Below, piece by piece: positions 6,690 through 12,784 of a stretch of DNA of 24,347 nucleotides. The stretch is taken from positions 1-24,347 of the IMG/VR virus record IMGVR_UViG_3300030090_001547, one strand, 5' to 3'. The position numbers were made by a program, and so were the translations under genes. Numbering within the stretch: position 1 is the stretch's first letter; the number at the start of each line of letters is the position of its first letter. The notes below the pieces were generated by a model, which was not told the origin of the DNA, made no database searches, and saw only the letters and a program-made list of their open reading frames with translations. This stretch comes from a virus.

Positions 6690-6718
6690 TTTACTTTCCC
6701 TTTACTCGTATTTATACT
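6690..6718 (+). promoter_or_regulatory. Cassette promoter
   Basis: TTTACT at 6690-6695, 17-nt spacer with TTTACTCGTA, TATACT at 6713-6718. It drives the eight-gene unit 6751-8293, the longest of the cassettes. Confidence 0.75.
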
Positions 6719-6750
6719 ATTTATAGCGTAATAAAAGAAAGGAGAATTAT

Positions 6751-6942
6751 ATGATATGTTCATTATGCCGAGATAAAATACCGACCGCACGAGCGAAGTT
6801 AGGTTATTCGACCTGCACATCGTGTGGCGAGGAAGCTGCACAGCGATTAGCTGAACAGCGTAAAACACAGGTTGCACCAGCATATAACAAAGGTGCTTAT
6901 CAATATATAACATTAAACGATACAAAAACTATTGGGAGGTAG
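6751..6942 (+). CDS. Small C4 zinc-finger protein
   Basis: A 63-residue protein with C3-x2-C6 and C22-x2-C25 around KIPTARAKLGYSTCTSC. The spacing and the IP-AR element recall the DksA/TraR-type zinc finger that acts on RNA polymerase, but the long coiled-coil arm of DksA is absent, so this is only a domain-level resemblance. Preceded by AGAAAGGAGAATTAT. First gene of its cassette. Confidence 0.65.
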   Translation: MICSLCRDKIPTARAKLGYSTCTSCGEEAAQRLAEQRKTQVAPAYNKGAYQYITLNDTKTIGR

Positions 6943-6944
6943 TT

Positions 6945-7238
6945 ATGAATAGACCAATACTATATATTATGAAACATAAGATGTCTGGTGATGTAGACGA
7001 GCACGACGGCATTACCGATAATCCAGAGGCTTGGTTAAAACAACATAACGAAGCAAGGGACACAGAACCTGAAACTCTTGACGAGTTTTGGGTTGATGAA
7101 ATAAATGTTCATTATTACGGAGCTGATGATACAGAGGCTTATAAAAAAGCATACGAAGTTTTAATGGAGTATTGGGAACAGTTCCCAGACGATATTAAAG
7201 AGCCGTTAGACAAAGAATTAAAAAAGGTGGGATTATGA
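6945..7238 (+). CDS. Acidic hypothetical protein
   Basis: A 97-residue strongly acidic protein, probably mostly helical, with a tryptophan-containing central part. SD GGGAGG lies in the end of the previous gene. Overlaps the next gene by ATGA. The charge would suit a DNA-mimic or protein-binding inhibitor, but nothing specific supports that. Confidence 0.7.
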   Translation: MNRPILYIMKHKMSGDVDEHDGITDNPEAWLKQHNEARDTEPETLDEFWVDEINVHYYGADDTEAYKKAYEVLMEYWEQFPDDIKEPLDKELKKVGL

Positions 7239-7378
7239 AAAATAAAACTTATAGAGAAATAATCGAAGAACTCGAAGCTCTTGCTGACGACGAAAGTAAA
7301 ACGCAAGAAGAACGAGATAAAGCGAGAAAAATGCGTAACGATATTGTTGCAGAATTAACATTAAGAGCCTACGGCTAG
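7235..7378 (+). CDS. 47-residue helical peptide
   Basis: ATGA-coupled to the gene before. The peptide MKNKTYREIIEELEALADDE continues as a charged helix (EERDKARKMRNDIVAELTL), likely a short coiled coil. Followed 9 bp later by the next ATG with GGAG inside its stop region. No family recognised. Confidence 0.6.
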   Translation: MKNKTYREIIEELEALADDESKTQEERDKARKMRNDIVAELTLRAYG

Positions 7379-7387
7379 GAGAAAATT

Positions 7388-7582
7388 ATGAACAATGAAA
7401 ATAAACCATATTTCGATATGCTGGACACTATGCAAGAAGAAGGCAGTTTTAATATGATGCACGGACCAAAAATGTTAAGAGAAATGTTTGATATAAGTAA
7501 ACATGAATCTATCGCTATTGCGAGTGCTTGGATAAAAACCAAAACAATTAAAGATAAATTCCTAGATAAGAGTAGATTATGA
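7388..7582 (+). CDS. Small hypothetical protein
   Basis: A 64-residue, helical protein with SD TAGGAG. The middle (LREMFDISKHESIAIASAWIKT) could be a helix-turn-helix-like segment, but the call is weak. Overlaps the next gene by ATGA. Confidence 0.6.
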   Translation: MNNENKPYFDMLDTMQEEGSFNMMHGPKMLREMFDISKHESIAIASAWIKTKTIKDKFLDKSRL

Positions 7583-7770
7583 TTTATAGCGAAGATTGTA
7601 AAGGTAGAAGAATTAGTATTGGACCTTGTGATATAAGGAATAGTTATAAAATAACTAAAGACGGAGTATTACAAAGTGTATTAGAGTGCGAGATTTGCGG
7701 TAAACGGGAAGTTGAACTATTTACCGATAAATATCCAGAATCTAAAAAATACCATAAGGGGGGAACATGA
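7579..7770 (+). CDS. Small Cys4 protein, possible zinc ribbon
   Basis: A 63-residue protein with cysteines at 7, 17, 37 and 40, the last two as CEIC, which could form a zinc ribbon. It is ATGA-coupled at both ends. Function unknown. Confidence 0.6.
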   Translation: MIYSEDCKGRRISIGPCDIRNSYKITKDGVLQSVLECEICGKREVELFTDKYPESKKYHKGGT

Positions 7771-8114
7771 GTTTAGGAGATTTAGACCCGCAATCAGGGT
7801 TAGATATACAAATATTAGGTAGAGGTAATTACAAACCATCATTATTAGATGAGGATGGTTTGAAACTAATACAAATCGAATACCGCACTCGGAGTGAGAA
7901 AACGTGGATAGCAGGACAAAAGAAAGTTATAGCTTATATCAAAGCTATACCAGAAGAAGCTACTCGCGATATGTTGATGGCTACCTACAGTTCGTGGGAC
8001 GACCCTCTATCGATAGCATTAGGAAAAAGTGGTAATAAACACTATTTAGATGATTTAGCTCTACAATTAGAGAAGATGGGATTTTATGGAAAAGCAGCAA
8101 CCTACTCAGAATAA
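7767..8114 (+). CDS. Hypothetical protein
   Basis: A 115-residue soluble protein with mixed alpha/beta character, ATGA-coupled to the gene before, SD GGGGGG. No family recognised. Its last 29 bases overlap the next zinc-finger micro-gene. Confidence 0.65.
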   Translation: MSLGDLDPQSGLDIQILGRGNYKPSLLDEDGLKLIQIEYRTRSEKTWIAGQKKVIAYIKAIPEEATRDMLMATYSSWDDPLSIALGKSGNKHYLDDLALQLEKMGFYGKAATYSE

Positions 8115-8226
8115 CGAATGCCCAGAGTGCTGTGGCGAGGGCTTTGACCTTGATATTTTTTATGAAAAAGACGGTGAGGAAGAAGATTGTTATCTGTGCG
8201 GAGGCACGGGAGTTTATGAACAATAA
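8086..8226 (+). CDS. DnaJ-type zinc-finger micro-protein
   Basis: A 46-residue protein with two CxxC-type knuckles, CPECCGEG (C12, C15) and CYLCGGTG (C35, C38), matching the CxxCxGxG pattern of the DnaJ central zinc domain. It lacks a J domain. Such stand-alone knuckles are frequent in phages and may aid protein or RNA binding. It starts inside the previous gene behind GATGGG and overlaps the next micro-gene. Confidence 0.6.
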   Translation: MEKQQPTQNNECPECCGEGFDLDIFYEKDGEEEDCYLCGGTGVYEQ

Positions 8227-8293
8227 CAACGAAGGACTTTGGTTAGCTTTGGCTTGGCTTTTCCTAGCGTCGGCGGTTGTTTTACTTTGGTAA
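8216..8293 (+). CDS. 25-residue single-span membrane peptide
   Basis: Starts at ATG 8216 behind GGGAG, overlapping the zinc-finger gene by 11 bases. After MNNNNEG the rest is one hydrophobic helix (LWLALAWLFLASAVVLLW). Its stop codon lies just past the -35 of the next promoter. It could be an inner-membrane micro-protein; chance cannot be excluded. Confidence 0.45.
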   Translation: MNNNNEGLWLALAWLFLASAVVLLW

Positions 8294-8309
8294 AACTCCT
8301 AGTTATACT
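8281..8309 (+). promoter_or_regulatory. Cassette promoter with hairpin at +1
   Basis: TTTACT at 8281-8286, 17-nt spacer, TATACT at 8304-8309. A perfect 7-bp hairpin GTAATAA-AATA-TTATTAC (8316-8333) begins at the predicted first transcribed base and ends just before the SD of the gene at 8350. Confidence 0.75.
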
Positions 8310-8349
8310 TATAAAGTAATAAAATATTATTACGATAGAAAGGAGAATT

Positions 8350-8976
8350 ATGAAGATAGAAAAACTAATAAATGAAAACATTACTAGGGTCAACAGACTG
8401 TTGGAAGCGGCTGGAACCCCTGAATTTATACAGATAACCAAACATAACATTTGGTTAGCTGGAACGAAAATAGAAATCAAAGATGATTGGTATAGAGCGA
8501 CTAATAGTTATATTAACCATAATATAGTAGTAGAGCCGAGATATTATTTTGATTTATATCCAGTATTTAAGACCGAAAGTTGGGATAAAACTGCTGTGTC
8601 GAGACCAGTAGAGGAACATGAATACATCTACACCGACTGGCAAGAAGGAGAAACTATAGGTAGCGGAATGTTAACTTTAACTTCGGAACAGTTTCAGAAA
8701 TTTGAATACGGCAAACTAAACAAAATGTTTATACAATTTATGAAAGAAACTTATAAAAATGGTGAGGACAAAGATTGGTGGAAAGAAGATTACGATAAAT
8801 TTTTAGCCAAAGATGATGATGTGATACATATTATTATTTCAGTGCACGACCAAAACACTACGGCTAATATTAGACATTTTGTATACGATAATCCTGAAGG
8901 AGACCATGTTGACGCAGCGATGCGATACCTGATGGATAGAACTGATATAGGCAATTTATTAAATTTTAGTTATTAA
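8350..8976 (+). CDS. Hypothetical protein, 208 residues
   Basis: One of the larger unknown genes of the early region. The protein is soluble, aromatic-rich and acidic in the second half, without cysteine clusters or membrane spans. AGAAAGGAG precedes the ATG. It is first in a unit with 8986-9808. No family recognised. Confidence 0.75.
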   Translation: MKIEKLINENITRVNRLLEAAGTPEFIQITKHNIWLAGTKIEIKDDWYRATNSYINHNIVVEPRYYFDLYPVFKTESWDKTAVSRPVEEHEYIYTDWQEGETIGSGMLTLTSEQFQKFEYGKLNKMFIQFMKETYKNGEDKDWWKEDYDKFLAKDDDVIHIIISVHDQNTTANIRHFVYDNPEGDHVDAAMRYLMDRTDIGNLLNFSY

Positions 8977-8985
8977 GGAGGAAGT

Positions 8986-9390
8986 ATGACAGAAATAATT
9001 AAAAAAGAACTAATACATGAAGATGTATTCGAGAAAAAGAACGACCCTGAAAGACTCAGAGTTGAAAATATAATCGAAAGTATTACGAGTCATTTGACTG
9101 ACGACGATAAGATTGGTTATCACTTTAGCGAGTGTGACGGACACGATGAAGACCACTTTAAGGCATTCATGGAAGACCTACCCACAGATGTGACATGGCA
9201 CACTATCTACGATAGTTGTATGTTTCCTGTTTTTGATTCTAATAGTGGTTATAGTATTATCGAAGTAGCTCATGCATCTAATCAAGACTTCTATTATTTG
9301 GCTATGTCTTTAGGTGGCTCGTTAGGTAGTAGTGCTCTTACTGAGTATTTCAAGATTCCTTTAAATGGTAAATGGGCTTTTTCGGCATGA
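8986..9390 (+). CDS. Hypothetical protein, acidic
   Basis: A 134-residue acidic protein with AAGGAGG as SD, 9 bp after the previous stop. The first half is helical and charged, the second beta-rich with a small-residue loop (SLGGSLGSSALTEYF). No family recognised. Confidence 0.7.
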   Translation: MTEIIKKELIHEDVFEKKNDPERLRVENIIESITSHLTDDDKIGYHFSECDGHDEDHFKAFMEDLPTDVTWHTIYDSCMFPVFDSNSGYSIIEVAHASNQDFYYLAMSLGGSLGSSALTEYFKIPLNGKWAFSA

Positions 9391-9404
9391 GTGCTGGAGG
9401 AAGT

Positions 9405-9740
9405 ATGAGCGATAGATTATTTAAAGTATATTTTTGTTATCAACACGAGCGAGGAGGAAACTCTAATCAGGAGTTTGTATGTATTACTACAGCAGACCGT
9501 ATAGAAAAGATAACTGAACATTATTCGGAGTTGTGGGGTTTAATAATAGACCCATGCCCCTATAAGAGAAATGGCTGTAGCTTTTCACCTGATGAATTAA
9601 CGGAAAGTAAAATACTACAAGAATGGGAAGGATTCGAGTTTGACGCAATATTAGAATGCGTAGAAACAGGCGAGAAGTTCTGGTATATATCTACACGCGA
9701 CGAAAACGGTGTAGATGGATATGAGTTAGAGAAAGTATGA
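9405..9740 (+). CDS. Hypothetical protein, beta-rich
   Basis: A 111-residue protein. Start 9405 is chosen because GGAGGAA directly precedes it; an in-frame ATG at 9372 would add 11 residues and overlap the preceding gene. Sequence has alternating hydrophobic strands (LFKVYFCYQ, FWYIS) and several acidic loops. No family recognised. Its stop overlaps a micro-gene at 9737. Confidence 0.65.
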   Translation: MSDRLFKVYFCYQHERGGNSNQEFVCITTADRIEKITEHYSELWGLIIDPCPYKRNGCSFSPDELTESKILQEWEGFEFDAILECVETGEKFWYISTRDENGVDGYELEKV

Positions 9741-9808
9741 TAAGAATCTTACAATTAATACTGCTCGAATACTGCTTTATAATCGGCTTGCTGGTAGCTA
9801 TACTATAA
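9737..9808 (+). CDS. 23-residue membrane peptide across a promoter
   Basis: ATGA-coupled to the previous gene. The whole peptide is hydrophobic after MIRILQ (LILLEYCFIIGLLVAIL). It covers both boxes of the promoter at 9776-9804, whose T-rich boxes encode hydrophobic residues by themselves, so chance is a real alternative. Confidence 0.35.
   Translation: MIRILQLILLEYCFIIGLLVAIL
9776..9804 (+). promoter_or_regulatory. Cassette promoter
   Basis: TTTATA at 9776-9781, 17-nt spacer with TGCTGGTAGC, TATACT at 9799-9804. Drives the single gene 9836-10141. Confidence 0.7.
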
Positions 9809-9835
9809 GGGTATTAAAAAAGAAAGGAGAATTTT

Positions 9836-10141
9836 ATGAACGATACAGTAAAAGATAGATTCGAAGAATGTAATAGCCCTAACGAGCCGTTAGATACTTT
9901 GATTATTAGTAAAGCCTACCCTAAAGAATTAAGCGAAAAGTTGAATGGCTCAACTCGGGTAATTGTAGATTTCTACAACGTCGGTAGCTCTACTATATTG
10001 CGTATAAATGGTAACGATGGTTTCCATGCAGTCTATGCGTTTATGCGTTGTAACTCGGTTTTATCCGAAAATGAGTGCGTCGAAATGGTCGATTATATGA
10101 TTGCTGAAGATACTGCGTTTGTTGAATCTATGGCTTCATAG
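9836..10141 (+). CDS. Hypothetical protein
   Basis: A 101-residue soluble protein with AGAAAGGAGAATTTT before the ATG. It is alone in its cassette, between promoters at 9776 and 10147. No motif recognised. Confidence 0.7.
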   Translation: MNDTVKDRFEECNSPNEPLDTLIISKAYPKELSEKLNGSTRVIVDFYNVGSSTILRINGNDGFHAVYAFMRCNSVLSENECVEMVDYMIAEDTAFVESMAS

Positions 10142-10146
10142 GCTGT

Positions 10147-10175
10147 TTTACTATCGCTTTACTCGTAGCTATACT
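10147..10175 (+). promoter_or_regulatory. Cassette promoter with hairpin at +1
   Basis: TTTACT at 10147-10152, 17-nt spacer, TATACT at 10170-10175. A perfect 8-bp hairpin (10183-10190/10194-10201, loop TAG) begins about one base after the predicted start and is followed by the pseudoknot series. Confidence 0.75.
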
Positions 10176-10201
10176 ATATATAGTTAAAAATAGTTTTTAA
10201 C

Positions 10202-10313
10202 GATAGACGGGAGTGGCGAACCAGAGACAATGCCACGGTTTAAACGGGAGTCGACCGTAACAGAAGGACTCCCACGGTTTAACGGGAGTCGACCGTAACA
10301 AAAAAAGACTCCC
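10202..10313 (+). ncRNA. Tandem H-type pseudoknot leader
   Basis: Two near-identical units. Unit 1: ACGGT 10235-10239 with ACCGT 10254-10258, interleaved with GGGAGTC 10246-10252 and GACTCCC 10267-10273. Unit 2: 10274-10278/10292-10296 interleaved with 10284-10290/10307-10313. Linkers in both are 5-6 nt, 1 nt (G) and an A-rich 8-10 nt, the classic H-type geometry. A diverged copy lies upstream, with GTGGC 10213-10217/GCCAC 10232-10236 in place of GGGAGTC/GACTCCC. It sits between the promoter and the SD of the gene at 10335. No known riboswitch matched. Confidence 0.7.
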
Positions 10314-10334
10314 ATTTTATAGTAAGGAGAGATT

Positions 10335-10535
10335 ATGAAAAACTATAGAAGTAAATCAAAGATTACTCGCCACCTATTTATAGGAGAAGAGTGGTCTGAT
10401 ACAAACGGCGACCCAATGAAGGTTGTCAAAATAGAACCTGCCAAACGAGGCACGCCAGAATTTCCAGCCACTAGGCTTACATTCGATAATGGCACTCAGC
10501 TTTGGGACGGCGAACAATGGGGGGTAACATCATGA
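10335..10535 (+). CDS. Small protein under pseudoknot leader
   Basis: A 66-residue protein, basic at the start, with beta-strand-like segments (MKVVKIEP, ATRLTFDNGTQLWDG). SD AAGGAG lies 12 nt after the last pseudoknot, so folding could affect ribosome access. ATGA overlap with the next gene. No family recognised. Confidence 0.65.
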   Translation: MKNYRSKSKITRHLFIGEEWSDTNGDPMKVVKIEPAKRGTPEFPATRLTFDNGTQLWDGEQWGVTS

Positions 10536-10891
10536 GTAATACGGGCGACCCGATTATAGATACTTGGGATGATAGATTTACACCGACTGGACAAGACGGT
10601 GTAGAAATTAGTAATGGTGATTCTGTAGAAAGAATCGAAGATAAGTATACTGACGTTACGGATATGATAGCTTATTCGAAAGATTTAGGCACTTTTAAAC
10701 TAACAAATCCAGATGACAGTGTATACAAAGTTCACATCCATGTAGAAACAGGAGACGGACATAACTACATACATTTTGAGTATGAAGACGAGGATAATCC
10801 CATACACGGAGGTGCGGGTTTCAGCCTACGCATACCTGCAGTAGTTAATAATATAGTAAAACTAGAAACGAGGAGAAACAATCATGAGTAA
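10532..10891 (+). CDS. Acidic hypothetical protein
   Basis: A 119-residue very acidic protein with beta-rich segments (YKVHIHVETGDGHNYIHFEY). The ATG at 10532 is chosen for its ATGA overlap with the previous stop; an in-frame ATG at 10502 lies within the preceding gene. No family recognised. Confidence 0.7.
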   Translation: MSNTGDPIIDTWDDRFTPTGQDGVEISNGDSVERIEDKYTDVTDMIAYSKDLGTFKLTNPDDSVYKVHIHVETGDGHNYIHFEYEDEDNPIHGGAGFSLRIPAVVNNIVKLETRRNNHE

Positions 10892-11171
10892 AAACATAGA
10901 AATTTACGACATGGACGGAAAACAACTCAACGATAGTGGTGAGTGGACAGAACTTAAACACGGCGGCGAAATCTGGGACGGAGGATACTACGATGAAGCA
11001 CCCGTAGAGTTAGGCAAAGAAGTAGGGCATTACCAAGAAAACAACGAAGATTTTGTTTTCCACGTGAACAAGACAGACGGATATGTCTACCTTACGATAA
11101 GAATGCAAGGGAAAACTCCCAGACCTAGAATAACTATTAGAGTAGCTACATGGGAGGACTGGCAACAGTAG
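10884..11171 (+). CDS. Acidic hypothetical protein
   Basis: A 95-residue acidic, beta-rich protein starting 8 bases before the previous stop with GAGGAG as SD. Its general make-up (short strands, Gly/Asp/Glu turns, Trp) resembles the previous gene product, so the pair could be distant paralogs. A 7-bp inverted repeat and a terminator follow. Confidence 0.7.
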   Translation: MSKNIEIYDMDGKQLNDSGEWTELKHGGEIWDGGYYDEAPVELGKEVGHYQENNEDFVFHVNKTDGYVYLTIRMQGKTPRPRITIRVATWEDWQQ

Positions 11172-11215
11172 AAAGGAGGCACTTTCTGGAAAGAAGGAGT
11201 AAAGGAAAGTGTAAA

Positions 11216-11240
11216 CCCTCGCCTAGTGCGGGGGTTTTTT
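11216..11240 (+). terminator. Intrinsic terminator
   Basis: CCCTCGC (11216-11222), 5-nt loop, GCGGGGG (11228-11234) with one G-U pair, then six T. It closes the cassette 10335-11171. The same stem recurs at 11701. Confidence 0.85.
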
Positions 11241-11272
11241 ATATCCTAAATAATCCTACGTTGGTCTACTGG

Positions 11273-11301
11273 TTTATTTTGGCTTTTTTCCTAGTTATAC
11301 T
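11273..11301 (+). promoter_or_regulatory. Cassette promoter
   Basis: TTTATT at 11273-11278, 17-nt spacer, TATACT at 11296-11301. Drives the single gene 11344-11679, which is bounded by terminators on both sides. Confidence 0.7.
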
Positions 11302-11343
11302 TATATAGTAAAAAAATATTAATTTTCAAAGAAAGGAGAGATT

Positions 11344-11679
11344 ATGAATGATACGTATAGAGGACCGATAGTATTATACCCGAATAGACGAGTTTGTCGT
11401 TCGATTACTGGACCAGAACACATAGAATGGTATGTTAACATTTATCGAACTGAACGAGAATACGGCGGACCTGAAGAAGGAGGATGGTGGTTCACTACAG
11501 GAGAACTTATAGACATTCACCGATTTAAAAACCACAAGGAAGCCGCCGATTACTCGGAAAAAGTGGAAAACGAGATGCAGGACCCTAACGGAGGATGGTG
11601 CAGCGACTCGAAGTTTTTCATAGAGGTGGTTACACGCATGGGAGAGAATTTCCCGAGCCACCGACCAGTCTACGAATAA
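11344..11679 (+). CDS. Hypothetical protein in insulated cassette
   Basis: A 111-residue, aromatic- and charge-rich protein (GPEEGGWWFTTGELIDIHRF near residues 38-57). AAAGGAG precedes the ATG. It has its own promoter and lies between two terminators with the same stem, so it forms a self-contained transcription unit. No family recognised. Confidence 0.7.
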   Translation: MNDTYRGPIVLYPNRRVCRSITGPEHIEWYVNIYRTEREYGGPEEGGWWFTTGELIDIHRFKNHKEAADYSEKVENEMQDPNGGWCSDSKFFIEVVTRMGENFPSHRPVYE

Positions 11680-11700
11680 ACCACTAGCGGATTTTAAAGA

Positions 11701-11725
11701 CCCTCGCTTTATGCGGGGGTTTTTT
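11701..11725 (+). terminator. Intrinsic terminator, same stem as at 11216
   Basis: CCCTCGC (11701-11707), loop TTTAT, GCGGGGG (11713-11719), six T. It ends the cassette region before terS. Confidence 0.85.
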
Positions 11726-11726
11726 A

Positions 11727-12005
11727 TGCTCGTAGTAATCTGATATTGGATATATCGTATTAGTGTTTTTAAAAATAAAAAAGTTTTTGTAAAAAAATCT
11801 CTAAAACTACTAATATCTCTAATAAACTAATAGAATGGCTCTGTGAGCCTCTTGGTTACTCTATTCTTTGGTTTCTCAAAACTAATAGAATTCTATTAAT
11901 CTATTAGAAACTATGGTAAGATTCTCTAGAGGGCACGAGAAAAACTATTAAAATAGATTATTTTATAATAATATAGTAATATCATTTGCTACACGAGGAG
12001 ATAAG
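11727..12005. other. AT-rich leader of terS with palindromes
   Basis: This 279-bp gap has no gene. It holds A/T tracts (11767-11798), a GGCTC-TGT-GAGCC hairpin (11837-11849) inside AATAGA/TCTATT (11829-11834/11860-11865), a perfect 16-bp palindrome TAATAGAATTCTATTA (11883-11898) and further CTAATA copies. TATAAT occurs near 11972, but I see no good -35, so the terS promoter is not assigned. The palindrome could be an operator for a late regulator. Confidence 0.45.
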
Positions 12006-12539
12006 ATGAAACAGCTCACATATACTTCACTCATGCCAACTGAAGATGGTAAAGGCTTCATAGATGATAAGGGTAAGATTTGGCAGCCACTCAACTCAAA
12101 ACAAAAGAAATTTTGTAAAGAGTATTTCAAAGGTCAAACAGCAACGGAAGCCGCCATAAAAGCAGGGTATACGAAGGATAGGAAGGGTGCCAAGACACAA
12201 GGAAGCGTATTACTCAATCATAACCCAGTTGTTCGAAACTACCTCATCGACTTGGAAATCGCAGCTTCGGAAAGAGATGCAGTTTCCCTAGAGAATCATT
12301 TATCTACACTCCACGACCTCAGAGAAGAGGCAAAAGACCAGGGACAGATATCCGCTGCCATTACCGCAGAGGTCCATCGAGGGAAAGCAGGTGGTCTCTA
12401 CATCGATAGACGCGAAATATTGACTGCAAAGATTGATATGATGTCAAAGGACGACATACTCACTCGCCTCGAACAGCTGATAAAGAAAAGAGCGACGGAG
12501 TCCAATATCATAGAAGGAGATTTTGCATCCAAAGATTAA
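12006..12539 (+). CDS. terS: Terminase small subunit
   Basis: A 177-residue protein. Residues 32-60 (KQKKFCKEYFKGQTATEAAIKAGYT) form the helix-turn-helix typical of the Terminase_2-type small subunit, which binds the packaging site on phage DNA. Residues 95-170 are helical and charged, fitting the oligomerisation part. TerS forms a ring and directs TerL to the DNA. SD GAGGAG precedes the ATG. It is unusually far from terL, with about 3.9 kb and five genes between them. Non-coding CT-rich DNA follows at once. Confidence 0.85.
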   Translation: MKQLTYTSLMPTEDGKGFIDDKGKIWQPLNSKQKKFCKEYFKGQTATEAAIKAGYTKDRKGAKTQGSVLLNHNPVVRNYLIDLEIAASERDAVSLENHLSTLHDLREEAKDQGQISAAITAEVHRGKAGGLYIDRREILTAKIDMMSKDDILTRLEQLIKKRATESNIIEGDFASKD

Positions 12540-12784
12540 TTGCTCTACTCTATGGCTCTACTCTATCGCTCTATCAGTCTATCAATCAGTCCATCAATCC
12601 CTCTCCCACTCCCAGTCCCTCTTTCCGTCCGTCGCTGACTGCATACCAATAGTTTAATTCCACATAATGGTTTAATTCCCGATTTCACAGCTTCTTTATA
12701 CTGCTTTACTTTGGTACCAATCTCCCATATACTATTGGGATGGTTAGGTAATTAAGCCTACCATTTATCTAGAAAGGAGAAATT
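12540..12784. other. CT-rich gap downstream of terS
   Basis: The first 110 bases are made of C, T and A with few G, built from CTCTACTCTAT and CTATCAATC blocks and ending in CCGTCCGTCG. Positions 12542-12565 recur exactly at 13158-13181. No terminator was seen after terS. The promoter at 12705-12733 and its hairpin fill the rest. Confidence 0.6.
12705..12733 (+). promoter_or_regulatory. Cassette promoter with hairpin at +1
   Basis: TTTACT at 12705-12710, 17-nt spacer, TATACT at 12728-12733. TGG-T-TAGG (12741-12748) pairs with CCTACCA (12757-12763) leaving one bulged T; it begins at about +2. Confidence 0.75.

Noticed and set aside
6584-6925. 113-residue open frame on the - strand across a promoter
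   Set aside because: It covers the ends of two + strand genes and their promoter and has a random-looking composition.
11374-11661. 95-residue open frame on the - strand
   Set aside because: It lies entirely opposite the gene 11344-11679, has no SD, and composition is that of a reverse shadow.
714-12733. A hydrophobic frame (Cys-Phe-Thr then Leu/Ile/Val) runs through most cassette promoters, hinting at hidden membrane peptides
   Set aside because: The T-rich promoter boxes give hydrophobic codons on their own, most copies follow directly on a stop codon with no start, and the frame is not kept by the 15-nt spacer at 714. Only 9737, which has a coupled ATG, was kept as a weak gene.
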